This document shows positions 26,856-34,805 of a DNA stretch of 52,938 nt, piece after piece. Below the pieces are notes generated by a model that saw nothing but the letters and a program-made list of their open reading frames with translations, ran no database searches and had not been told where the DNA came from. The translations under genes and the position numbers were made by a program. The stretch is from Patescibacteria group bacterium (GTDB taxonomy: Bacteria > Patescibacteriota > Patescibacteriia > Magasanikbacterales > GWA2-37-8). The stretch covers positions 1 to 52,938 of the forward strand of contig JAQWDH010000007.1 in assembly GCA_028705565.1 (NCBI GenBank), given 5' to 3'. How positions within the stretch are numbered: the stretch's first letter is position 1; the number at the start of each line of letters is the position of its first letter.

Positions 26856-26957
26856 ATACTTTAATTATATTTCCTTTGACAACAATGAACGAGTTAAGCG
26901 GGGGTTATAAAAAAACAACCATTTAACCAAATAACCAAAAATAGAAAGGAGGAAAAA

Positions 26958-27671
26958 ATGAAAAAAGTAGTTGTTTTTTTTATTATTTTTTGTTTGTCTT
27001 TTAATTTTCTGGGATGTGTGGATGACATCCCACAAGCCCACAAAGGGCAAATATTTAATAGAACAGGTTTTTGGGCGTTGTATATTGGCGGTGACGGATT
27101 ATCAGGTCCGGTATTAGGGCCGGGGACACACTATATAGGTGTGTATAATAATTTAAGTTTAGTCAATTGCGCTCAATTGACTCGTTTTGAGGAAGTAACG
27201 TCTTTAACAAGAGACGGAGTACGGTTTTCTATTAATATTAATACAAGGTATAGCGCAAATTGTAGCAATGACGCTATACAAAAAATTCTTTCTACACTTT
27301 CCCCTGATAGAAGAGACATGATATTCCATAGAAATAGAAGAAGAGATATAATTACGCCAGAACAAATTTATTTAATATTTATTCAACCAACTTTATGGGA
27401 GGCGTTAGATGAGGCCGTATCTCCTTATTCAGCCAACGACATAAAAAATAAAAATAATAGAGAAAAAATTATGGATAAAATAAAGAACAGAATAAGGGAA
27501 ATGATGAAGAAAAAACCGCTGGCAAGAGTGTGGGAAATAAATCTGCATCTGTCAAATATGGACTTTCCCGACTCCATAAAACAAATTAACATAGAACGGG
27601 CCACTTTATCTGCAGTATGTTTTGTTAGAGATAGAGAAAATGCCAATCTATCTTGCCAGAGAGAAAAGTAA
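26958..27671 (+). CDS. Predicted SPFH/Band-7-like lipoprotein
   Basis: 237 residues. Signal peptide with near-lipobox FLGC (Cys at about 20); the -3 position is Phe, so lipidation is likely but not certain. The following region matches the SPFH/Band-7 pattern: GQIFNRTGFWALY, VLGPGTHYIG, a TRDGV strand (SLTRDGVRFSININTRYSAN), then an amphipathic helix and NMDFPDSIKQINIER at the C-terminal end of the domain. SPFH proteins form rings around membrane proteases such as FtsH (HflK/C) or other complexes. An FtsH-like gene lies 0.8 kb downstream. Lipoprotein topology would put this outside the membrane, so direct contact with a cytosolic protease is doubtful. It has an AGGAGG SD, its own promoter and its own terminator. 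Confidence 0.65.
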   Translation: MKKVVVFFIIFCLSFNFLGCVDDIPQAHKGQIFNRTGFWALYIGGDGLSGPVLGPGTHYIGVYNNLSLVNCAQLTRFEEVTSLTRDGVRFSININTRYSANCSNDAIQKILSTLSPDRRDMIFHRNRRRDIITPEQIYLIFIQPTLWEALDEAVSPYSANDIKNKNNREKIMDKIKNRIREMMKKKPLARVWEINLHLSNMDFPDSIKQINIERATLSAVCFVRDRENANLSCQREK

Positions 27672-27707
27672 TCTTATTATAACGGCTCCGGCGCCGAAAA
27701 GGATATA

Positions 27708-27735
27708 GCGCATCTTAATAAAAGATGCGTTTTTT
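27708..27735 (+). terminator. Terminator of the SPFH-like gene
   Basis: CGCATCTT / AAGATGCG stem (27709-27716 / 27722-27729) and six Ts. Confidence 0.85.
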
Positions 27736-28188
27736 AATTTTTATCTCTTGAAAAAAAAGGAGAAAAATGTTATCTTGAAGTGAGATGAAGATAGTTTATA
27801 GCATTAACGGCATTTTGGCTCACTTTGGAGCCAGTGGGGTGTTAAATAAAATTCAAATATCAAAATAATTATCAAATATCTGTCATTCCGATCCGCCCAG
27901 GGCGGAGAGGAATCCCTGTCTCATTTGTAATGGTAATTTATGTTCGTTGGATATTGACCGTTGACCACCGGACAGAGATCCCCTGCCTACCGGTTTACAT
28001 ACCGTAGGTATGCAGGCGGGGAATCTCTGTCAAACAACCTACAACCGGACAGAGATCCCCTGCCTACCGGCAGGCAGGCTCGTCATTTCATTCCTCGGGA
28101 TGACAATTAAACAACTGTCATTCCGAGCGAGGCTTGCCTACCGGCAGGCAGGCTCTGGCGGGGAAATTAAAAATTTTGAATTAAATTT
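27736..28188. other. Intergenic region without a gene
   Basis: Starts with an A-rich GGAG and ATG TTA TCT TGA (three codons only), and a 27-codon frame beginning at about 27785 that I cannot support. The rest is repeats (27881-28164) up to tRNA-Cys. Confidence 0.5.
27881..28164. repeat. Cluster of four palindromic repeats
   Basis: Copies at 27881-27922, 27971-28031, 28048-28106 and 28115-28164. All have the ACAGAGATCCC or TGTCATTCCGA arms. The second contains an extra nested stretch, TTTACATACCGTAGGTATGC, inside CCTACCGG...GCAGGCGGG. Confidence 0.85.
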
Positions 28189-28260
28189 GGTACCGTAGCC
28201 AAGCGGTAAGGCAAGAGTCTGCAAAACTCTTATGCGTGGGTTCAATTCCCACCGGTACCT
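28189..28260 (+). tRNA. tRNA-Cys (GCA)
   Basis: 72 nt. Acceptor GGTACCG / CGGTACC, D-arm with GCC...GGC, anticodon stem AGAGT / ACTCT with loop CTGCAAA and anticodon GCA, T-arm GTGGG-TTCAATT-CCCAC. Discriminator T73 (U), the Cys identity base. No CCA encoded. Confidence 0.95.
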
Positions 28261-28332
28261 CTATGTTTTATGTTTACGCGTGGCAAAGCTTAAAGGATAT
28301 AAAGTGGTTGTATATAGGATAAAAGTTTAAAT

Positions 28333-28354
28333 CCGCCATAATGGCGTTTTTTTT
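28333..28354 (+). terminator. Terminator after tRNA-Cys
   Basis: CGCCA / TGGCG stem with TAA loop, then eight Ts. Confidence 0.7.
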
Positions 28355-28373
28355 GTTTTTTTAAACAAGGTTC

Positions 28374-28402
28374 TTGACAAGAGACAGATTAACGTTTAAC
28401 TT
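28374..28402 (+). promoter_or_regulatory. Promoter candidate of the FtsH-like gene
   Basis: TTGACA (28374-28379), 17 nt, weak -10 TAACTT (28397-28402). A second TTGACA occurs at 28415. The SD AAAGGAGAA precedes the ATG. Confidence 0.45.
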
Positions 28403-28441
28403 ACATTTAGGACATTGACATTTAAAAAAAGGAGAAAAAAC

Positions 28442-30454
28442 ATGATATTAAATCCAAAAGGGTTTCAAGTAAGTATTATCAATTCCGATAAGATATATGA
28501 GTGTTTGAAAAAAAATCATAAAAATTTGATTTTAGGTCGCGCTACGCTCACTCCCCCGTTTTCAAGTATAGGTTTTGAAGCCACTTCGTCTGAAAATTTT
28601 TTTTCCTCAGTGATAAAAATATCGGTGGATTCTTTTTATGAAAAAGGAGGAGTAAAAAGTTTTTATGTAGTGTCTTTGCCAAGAGAAGAATTAGCAAAAC
28701 ATTTCTTCGCGCGGTTTTCCGGGGACAATGTCGCTTATATTTATCCGAATAAAGATAGCAAAAATCCGATTTTTGTCATAGAAAATTTTGGCAGCTCAAT
28801 TACTATTAACGCGGGATTGGTTAGCCAGACAAGCGCCCCCATCACGCCTATCGGTTCGCCTGAAAAATTTTCCGAAATTCTTAGCTTCTTGGCAAAATTA
28901 ACGCTTTGTATCGTTAAAAAAACATACAGCGCTTTTTATGCTGATTATGGCGAGCCATTTGCTGAGCCGGATAGTATTTTTTATATTTGTTCCTCGGTTA
29001 TTTACGACAACAATAGCGATAATGACGAAAATGATTTGGCAGGTCAGCCGAGAAGGGAAACGGATCTTAGTGTTGAAAAAATAGATCCGGATAAAATTAA
29101 AGAAACACTGGATGATGTCCAGGGCGTGGACGAAGCAAAAGAAGAAGTTTTAGAAGTGGTTGATTTTTTAAAGAATCCGAAAAAATATGAAAAAATGGGA
29201 GCAAAAATTCCTCGCGGTATTCTTCTTACTGGACCGCCCGGTACAGGGAAAACGATGCTTGCAAAAGCCATAGCAAAATCAGCCGGAGTTCCATTTTTTG
29301 TTTCAAGTGGTTCAAAATTTGCATTAATATATGTCGGGCAAGGTTCAGTCAATATTGGTCGTCTTTTTAAAGAAGCGCGAAAACACACCCCTTGTATAAT
29401 TTTTATAGACGAAGTGGAAACACTTGGAAAACAAAGGACAGGAGCCACTGGCGGAAACGGAGCGAATGAAGACGCCCTTTCGCGGTTTTTAACTGAACTG
29501 GACGGTTTTGACGAAGGAAAAAACAAAAGTATTGTGGTGATTGCCGCCACAAACGCGCCAGAGTTTCTTGACACGGCTCTTACTAGACCGGGCCGTTTTG
29601 ACCGCCATATTGTATTGGATTTACCGGATGCCGAAGGCAGAGAAAAAATTCTTAAAGTACACTCAAAAGGCAAACCAACAGACAAAGATATTGATTTTAG
29701 AAAAATCGCTTTTTCTATGCACGGTTTTTCCGGCGCGCAAATAGCGTCTGTAATGAACGAGGCGATTCTCTTAACAATGAGAAAAAATAAAGAAATAATT
29801 ACAAACGAAGAAATCCGTGAAGCGACTGAAAGAGTGCTCGCTGGTCCGGCAAGAAAAACGAGAGTTTCTCCGGAAGAAAAACTACAAATAGCCCTTCATG
29901 AACTTGGACACGCTGTTGTCAATATGTGTTTATATCCAAAGACAAATCCGATTAGTTTTATCACTGTGCAGCCAAGGGGTGATTCAATGGGAAAAGTTGT
30001 AACCATTCCGGAGAAAGAATCTTATTTATCCAAAAAGGATGAATTAGAGGCAACAATTACTGAACTTTTAGGGGGCCGCGCGGCAGAGGAAGTGTTTTTT
30101 GGAAAAGACGAGTGTTCTACTGGATGCTCGTCTGATTTGGAAAAGGCGACAAATATCTGTAGAAAGATGGTAACAAATTTTGGAATGGGAAAGAAAACGG
30201 GGTTAGCCAGTTTGGGGAAAATATTCCAGTTGAAATATATGGGCGGCGGAAACAGAGAATATTGTTCCGAGGAAACACAGAATTTAATTGACAAAGAAGT
30301 GAGAAAAATTATTAAAAAACAGTACAAGGAAGCGTTAAAAATTTTAAAACAACACAAAGAAAAAATAGAAGAAATGGCAAAAAGTTTAATTGTAAAAGAG
30401 ACTATAAGCGGCAAAGAACTTAAAGAAATATTTTTAGTTAAAACAAGAAGATGA
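28442..30454 (+). CDS. FtsH-like AAA+ metalloprotease without TM helices, with a novel N-terminal domain
   Basis: 670 residues from the ATG after a good SD; an upstream TTG would add nine. Residues 1-200 show no TM helix and do not match the FtsH membrane region; they look like a soluble mixed alpha/beta domain followed by an acidic linker (190-200). The AAA core has Walker A GPPGTGKT (264-271), pore motif FALIYVG (293-299, FVG-like), Walker B IIFIDE (319-324), and TRPGRFDRH (381-389). The M41 peptidase has HELGH (486-490) and the third Zn ligand Asp565 in GCSSDLEKA. Catalytic residues appear intact. It is probably an ATP-driven cytosolic protease. Canonical FtsH is membrane-anchored, so this looks like a derived paralogue. 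Confidence 0.85.
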   Translation: MILNPKGFQVSIINSDKIYECLKKNHKNLILGRATLTPPFSSIGFEATSSENFFSSVIKISVDSFYEKGGVKSFYVVSLPREELAKHFFARFSGDNVAYIYPNKDSKNPIFVIENFGSSITINAGLVSQTSAPITPIGSPEKFSEILSFLAKLTLCIVKKTYSAFYADYGEPFAEPDSIFYICSSVIYDNNSDNDENDLAGQPRRETDLSVEKIDPDKIKETLDDVQGVDEAKEEVLEVVDFLKNPKKYEKMGAKIPRGILLTGPPGTGKTMLAKAIAKSAGVPFFVSSGSKFALIYVGQGSVNIGRLFKEARKHTPCIIFIDEVETLGKQRTGATGGNGANEDALSRFLTELDGFDEGKNKSIVVIAATNAPEFLDTALTRPGRFDRHIVLDLPDAEGREKILKVHSKGKPTDKDIDFRKIAFSMHGFSGAQIASVMNEAILLTMRKNKEIITNEEIREATERVLAGPARKTRVSPEEKLQIALHELGHAVVNMCLYPKTNPISFITVQPRGDSMGKVVTIPEKESYLSKKDELEATITELLGGRAAEEVFFGKDECSTGCSSDLEKATNICRKMVTNFGMGKKTGLASLGKIFQLKYMGGGNREYCSEETQNLIDKEVRKIIKKQYKEALKILKQHKEKIEEMAKSLIVKETISGKELKEIFLVKTRR

Positions 30455-30476
30455 AGGTTAATTCGTATAGTATCGT

Positions 30477-30504
30477 CCCCTCCTTTCATAAGGAGGGGTT
30501 TTTT
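30477..30504 (+). terminator. Terminator of the FtsH-like gene
   Basis: CCCCTCCTT / AAGGAGGGG stem, TCAT loop, six Ts. A strong intrinsic terminator. Confidence 0.9.
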
Positions 30505-30561
30505 AATTCTTGCCCAAAAGGCGAAATAGGAATAAGATAATATCAAATATAAAAGCGATTT

Positions 30562-33276
30562 ATGAAAAAACTTATTATCATTGACGGCAACGCGATTGTG
30601 CATCGGGCTTATCACGCCTTGCCTCCCTTGACTACCAAAAATGGAAAAATAGTAAATGCTGTTTATGGCTTTACTTCAATGCTTTTAAAAACATTGAAGG
30701 ATTTGCGGCCGACGCATATAGCCGTGACTTTTGATTTGGCAGGTCCCACTTTTCGCCATTTGAAATATAAAGAATACAAAGCGACTCGCGTAAAAGCCGA
30801 CCAAGAGCTTTATGACCAGCTTCCTTTGGCGCATGATATCGCGCGCGCTTTTAATATGCCAATTTATGAAAAAAAAGGTTTTGAGGCGGATGACGCTATC
30901 GGAACGATAGTCAAAAAAGCCAAAAACGATAAGGATATTGAAATCTTTATCGTGACCGGAGATATGGATACGCTACAGTTGGTTGAAAAAAATGTAAAGG
31001 TTTATACTTTGCGCAAGGGTTTGAGCGACACGATAATTTATGATGAAGAAGCCGTAAAGAACAGATTCGGTTTCGGACCTGAATCGGTTGTGGATTATAA
31101 AGCGTTGCGCGGAGACGCGTCAGACAACATAAAAGGAGTCGCCGGAATCGGGGAAAAAACAGCCACCGAATTGATACAAAAAATTGGCGGAATAGAAAAA
31201 ATTTACAAGGATATTAAAAGTCCGAAATCCGAAACGAGAAAGCTGTTTAGCGAAAGCGTGGTTAAAAAGTTGGTTGCCGGCGAGAGCGACGCGAATATGA
31301 GCTATGAACTGGCTCAATTGGATTGCGACGCGCCGGACTTAAATTTTAAACTGGATGACTGCGAAATAAAAGATTTTGACAGGGAAAAAATAATTAAACT
31401 TTTTCAAGAATTGGAATTCACCTCGCTTTTGAAAAGAGTGCCTGGCGGGGAGGCGCTAATTCAAGACACAAAATTCAAGACGCAAAACCCAAGACACCAA
31501 AATTTAAAGTTTAAACCCGCCTGCCAACAGGCAGGAAGCAAAGATTTTGTTTTTTCGGAAATAAAATCAAAAGCCGAAGTAAAAAAACTTGTTGATCTGA
31601 TAAAAAAAGAAAAGAGATTCGCGTGCAAAGAAGTTTTAGCGGGAAAAGATATTTTTATGGGAGAATTGAAAGGGCTGGTTTTTGTTGTCGGGGAAAATGG
31701 ATTTTTTCTGGGAGAAAATTTTATCGGCGATTGCGCGGAAATTTTTACGGATTCTTCGGCGCAGGCGGAATTAATAGGACACGATTTAAAGCAATTGATT
31801 AAGGCGCTGGCATTTAAAAATATAAATAAAATAAAAAATAAAATTTTTGACGCGATGATAGCTTCGTATCTTTTGAATCCAGGCAGCAGAGCGCATGATG
31901 TCGCGAATATTGTTTTAAAATTTTTAGGAAAAGAATTGCCGGCGACCTCCGGACAAAATAGTTTGTTTGGTCCTGATGCGGAAAAATTGTCTTATGAATT
32001 GTTTTTAGTATCGCAAGCAGTTGAAAAATTAAAAGAAGAATTGGTAAAAATAGACGACTATGGGCTTTTTCAAAAAGTTGAGATGCCATTGACGGCGGTT
32101 TTGGCGAAGATGGAAATGAATGGGGTTAAAGTTGACACTGTAATGCTCGCTAAACTTTCCGAGGAAATTAAAAACGAAATAAAAAAAGTTTCCGGCAAAA
32201 TTTATAAAATGGCAGGCAAGGAATTTAATATCTCATCGCCGCTGCAACTGCGTGAAATACTTTTTGAAAAATTAGAGATTCCGGTTGAAGGAATTAAAAA
32301 AGGCAAAACAGGGCTTTCCACTTCAGCCGAAGAACTGGAAAAAATGCGCGGGTTGCATCCGATTATTGAAGAAATCGGAAATTACCGCGAATTTTCAAAA
32401 TTACAAAATACATATATTGATGTTTTGCCGGCATTGATTGATAAAAAAACCGGACGCATACACGCGAATTTTAACCAGGCGATTACAGCCACAGGGCGGT
32501 TGTCAAGCTCAGACCCGAATTTGCAAAATATTCCAATTCGCACTGAATTAGGCAATAAAATACGCGAGGCGTTCATAGCGGAAAAAGATTATTTACTTGT
32601 GAGCGCGGATTATTCGCAGATTGAACTTCGCATTGTGGCGTCTTTGGCGAAAGACAAAAAAATGATGGAAATTTTTGAAAAAGACGAGGATATTCATATA
32701 GCAACCGCGGCTGCCATCAACGGAGTGCCTTTGGAAAAAGTGACGAAAGAAATGCGGAGGGCGGCAAAAGAAATAAACTTTGGCGTTCTTTACGGAATGG
32801 GAGCGTATGGATTAAGTTGGCGCGCTGATATTTCACGATGGCAGGCGAAGGAATTTATTGAAAAATATTTCAGGGAATTCAGCGGAGTAAAAAAATACAT
32901 TGATGAAACATTGGAGTTCACTCGCAAAGAAGGATATTGTGAAACGCTTTTCGGACGCCGCCGTTATATTCCAGAATTAAAATCATCTAATTTTCAATTG
33001 CGCGGGGCGGCGGAACGGATGGCTGTCAATCATCCGGTGCAAGGAACGGCGGCTGATTTGATAAAAATGGCAATGGTTGAGATTAACGTGAAAATTTCCG
33101 AAAAGGAAGCAAAAATGATTCTGCAGGTTCATGACGAATTGGTGTTTGAAGTTAAAAAAGAGCTCGCGGAAGAAATTGGAGAAAAAGTGAAAAAAATTAT
33201 GGAAGACGTTGTTAAACTTCTCGTGCCTGTAAAAGTTGAGGTTGAAACGGGAAAAAGGTGGGGAGAAATGAAGTAG
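30562..33276 (+). CDS. polA: DNA polymerase I, proofreading-inactive
   Basis: 904 residues. The 5' nuclease domain (1-290) is recognisable (VTGDMDTLQLV, FEADDAIGT, GIGEKTA). The 3'-5' exonuclease-like region (about 330-500) lacks the DxE (DTETT) catalytic residues, like Taq and Bst enzymes. Polymerase motifs are intact: A LVSADYSQIELR, B RRAAKEINFGVLYGMG, C LQVHDELVFEV. It does repair synthesis and Okazaki-fragment maturation. Residues about 298-328 (TQNPRHQNLKFKPACQQAGSK) are translated repeat sequence inserted in the linker between the nuclease and exonuclease-like domains. The frame is maintained. Confidence 0.97.
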   Translation: MKKLIIIDGNAIVHRAYHALPPLTTKNGKIVNAVYGFTSMLLKTLKDLRPTHIAVTFDLAGPTFRHLKYKEYKATRVKADQELYDQLPLAHDIARAFNMPIYEKKGFEADDAIGTIVKKAKNDKDIEIFIVTGDMDTLQLVEKNVKVYTLRKGLSDTIIYDEEAVKNRFGFGPESVVDYKALRGDASDNIKGVAGIGEKTATELIQKIGGIEKIYKDIKSPKSETRKLFSESVVKKLVAGESDANMSYELAQLDCDAPDLNFKLDDCEIKDFDREKIIKLFQELEFTSLLKRVPGGEALIQDTKFKTQNPRHQNLKFKPACQQAGSKDFVFSEIKSKAEVKKLVDLIKKEKRFACKEVLAGKDIFMGELKGLVFVVGENGFFLGENFIGDCAEIFTDSSAQAELIGHDLKQLIKALAFKNINKIKNKIFDAMIASYLLNPGSRAHDVANIVLKFLGKELPATSGQNSLFGPDAEKLSYELFLVSQAVEKLKEELVKIDDYGLFQKVEMPLTAVLAKMEMNGVKVDTVMLAKLSEEIKNEIKKVSGKIYKMAGKEFNISSPLQLREILFEKLEIPVEGIKKGKTGLSTSAEELEKMRGLHPIIEEIGNYREFSKLQNTYIDVLPALIDKKTGRIHANFNQAITATGRLSSSDPNLQNIPIRTELGNKIREAFIAEKDYLLVSADYSQIELRIVASLAKDKKMMEIFEKDEDIHIATAAAINGVPLEKVTKEMRRAAKEINFGVLYGMGAYGLSWRADISRWQAKEFIEKYFREFSGVKKYIDETLEFTRKEGYCETLFGRRRYIPELKSSNFQLRGAAERMAVNHPVQGTAADLIKMAMVEINVKISEKEAKMILQVHDELVFEVKKELAEEIGEKVKKIMEDVVKLLVPVKVEVETGKRWGEMK
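31455..31540. repeat. Palindromic repeat inside polA, in frame
   Basis: A-rich lead-in with near-repeats of CAAGACACAAAATT / CAAGACGCAAAACC / CAAGACACCAAAATT, then the palindrome CCTGCC-AACA-GGCAGG (31520-31535), the same core as the intergenic repeats at 15.2 and 28.1 kb. Confidence 0.75.
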
Positions 33277-33305
33277 ATTGCAAAATAGGCTGGATTTTAA
33301 AGTTG

Positions 33306-33370
33306 TTGACGATATGTTGGCAACTTTTGTTTAAATGATATAATTAAAGTTGTCAACACGCCGTCAACAT
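33306..33370 (+). promoter_or_regulatory. Promoter with flanking dyad operators
   Basis: TTGGCA (33317-33322), 16 nt, extended -10 TGA-TATAAT (33336-33344). GTTGACG (33305-33311) lies before it and CGTCAAC (33363-33369) after, with GTTGTCAAC between. The paired GTTGAC/GTCAAC half-sites suggest repressor control of a short transcript. Confidence 0.5.
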
Positions 33371-33372
33371 AT

Positions 33373-33420
33373 ATGAAATTTAGAGAGCTTATATTAGCCA
33401 AAATTCAAAAACAAAAGTGA
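33373..33420 (+). pseudogene. 15-codon ORF MKFRELILAKIQKQK, probably a gene remnant
   Basis: It begins 28 bp after the TATAAT box and ends at TGA 33420. There is no clear SD. The sequence is too short to assign; it could be the 5' end of a lost regulator gene, since the promoter carries operator-like dyads. The 63 bp after it contain no further coding. A functional leader peptide cannot be excluded. Confidence 0.3.
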
Positions 33421-33483
33421 ATTAAGACCATTAAAATTATTAAACAGATCGGTTTTTTGCGAAACTATGTTAAATCATTGTTT

Positions 33484-34446
33484 ATGATTATTTATATTTT
33501 TGGGGAAGATACTTTTCGCAGCAGGGAATATCTCGGACGGACGATATCGGAATTTAAAAATAAACGCGACCCGCAAGGATACAATACTTCTGTTTTGGAC
33601 GCGAGTGTCGGCGCGGAAAAAATTTTGAGCGAGATAACCGCCTCGCCTTTTTTGGCTGAAAAAAGATTGATTGTTTTAAAAAATGTTTTATCTTCCAAAG
33701 ACGACGCGTTAGTTTCCGCGTTTTTGGAAATTTATAAAAATAAAAAAGTTCCAGAGAATAATATTATAATTTTTTGGCAAGGCGAACCTGTCGGAAAATC
33801 CAAAAATGTGAAAGAATTGGCGGAATTTTTGAGTAAAGAAAAATACAGCCAAGAATTTCCATTTTTTGACGGAACCAAACTTGCGGTTTGGACGCGTGAA
33901 GAAATTAAAAAACGCGGAGGGACGATCAGTCAGCAGGCATTGTCGTATTTATCCGCGAATGTCGGCAAGGATATGTGGTTTTTAAATTCCATTATTGACC
34001 AGCTGATATCTTTTAAAAATAAAGATGAAATTCAGTTGGCTGACGCGCAGGTGTATTTGGACGAGAAGGCCGACGATAATATTTTTCATATGGCGGAAGC
34101 GATGGCGAGCGGAGATAAAAAGTCGGCCTTTAAACTTTTATCAGAGCAGAGGCGTATGGGCGAAGACGAGGGATATATTTTTGGAATGGTTTTGCGTCAG
34201 TTTAGAATTTTGTTGGAACTTCGCGATTTGTTTGAACGCGAAGATAATATAACGAGCGACGAGGCCGCGAAACGAATTAGTTTGCATCCATTTGTAGTCA
34301 AAAAAAGTTTGCCATTGGCTCGGCGTTATCCGATGTCCAAACTCAAAGAAATATACAATCAATTGTTGGATGTTGATATAAAAACAAAAACCGGTCAAGG
34401 CGACCGTGAAACACTTCTTGATTTGTTTGTTGGGAAATTAAATTAA
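33484..34446 (+). CDS. holA: DNA polymerase III delta subunit (clamp loader)
   Basis: 320 residues from the ATG giving MIIYIFGEDTFRSREYL, the family opening (an upstream TTG adds nine unsupported residues). The HolA pattern continues with LSEITASPFLAEKRLIVLKNVL, GKDMWFLNSIIDQLISF and the C-terminal collar helices ending TKTGQGDRETLLDLFVGKL. The delta subunit opens the beta clamp (dnaN at 16 kb). HolA proteins are poorly conserved, but the order of motifs and length fit. Located between polA and rpsT, ending in a shared terminator. Confidence 0.9.
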   Translation: MIIYIFGEDTFRSREYLGRTISEFKNKRDPQGYNTSVLDASVGAEKILSEITASPFLAEKRLIVLKNVLSSKDDALVSAFLEIYKNKKVPENNIIIFWQGEPVGKSKNVKELAEFLSKEKYSQEFPFFDGTKLAVWTREEIKKRGGTISQQALSYLSANVGKDMWFLNSIIDQLISFKNKDEIQLADAQVYLDEKADDNIFHMAEAMASGDKKSAFKLLSEQRRMGEDEGYIFGMVLRQFRILLELRDLFEREDNITSDEAAKRISLHPFVVKKSLPLARRYPMSKLKEIYNQLLDVDIKTKTGQGDRETLLDLFVGKLN

Positions 34447-34449
34447 AAA

Positions 34450-34480
34450 AATAATCCCGATTAAGTCGGGATTATTTTTT
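34450..34480. terminator. Bidirectional terminator between holA and rpsT
   Basis: AATAATCCCGA / TCGGGATTATT stem with TTAAG loop, A-run on the left and T-run on the right. Confidence 0.9.
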
Positions 34481-34731
34481 TATTTCTTATTGATTTTTTT
34501 CATCAATCTGGAAAGCTTGCGCGCGGCTGTATTTTTCTTTATCGTTCCTTTTTTTGCCGCTTTGTCCAAGGCCTTTTGAGCCAATCTAACGAGATTTTTC
34601 GCTTCATCGGTTGTTTTGGCTTTTAAAACTTTTTTAATCGCCCCTTTAAAAGCTTCTTTTCTCGCTTTGTTCAAAATAGCTCTTTTTTTTGCTTGTCGCA
34701 AAGCTTTTTTCGCGTTTGGTTTATTTGGCAT
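34480..34731 (-). CDS. rpsT: Ribosomal protein bS20
   Basis: 83 residues, Lys/Ala-rich with family pattern MPNKPNAKKALRQAKKRAIL, then GAIKKVLKA and the C-terminal GTIKKNTAARKLSRLMKKI. bS20 binds 16S rRNA helix 44 in the small subunit. Length is as expected (about 85). Next to holA, which is a conserved arrangement in many bacteria. It is monocistronic. Confidence 0.95.
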   Translation of the reverse strand: MPNKPNAKKALRQAKKRAILNKARKEAFKGAIKKVLKAKTTDEAKNLVRLAQKALDKAAKKGTIKKNTAARKLSRLMKKINKK

Positions 34732-34805
34732 AGAATTTATTTTTTTCTAAAATTTTGTGAGAGCGAAAGTATGGTATGCTTTTTTTAAAGATTTGTCAAT
34801 AGCGG

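Noticed and set aside
27780-27870. Short frames after GGAG at about 27,770
   Set aside because: The SD-linked frame is three codons long, and the 27-codon frame lacks an SD; not enough to call.
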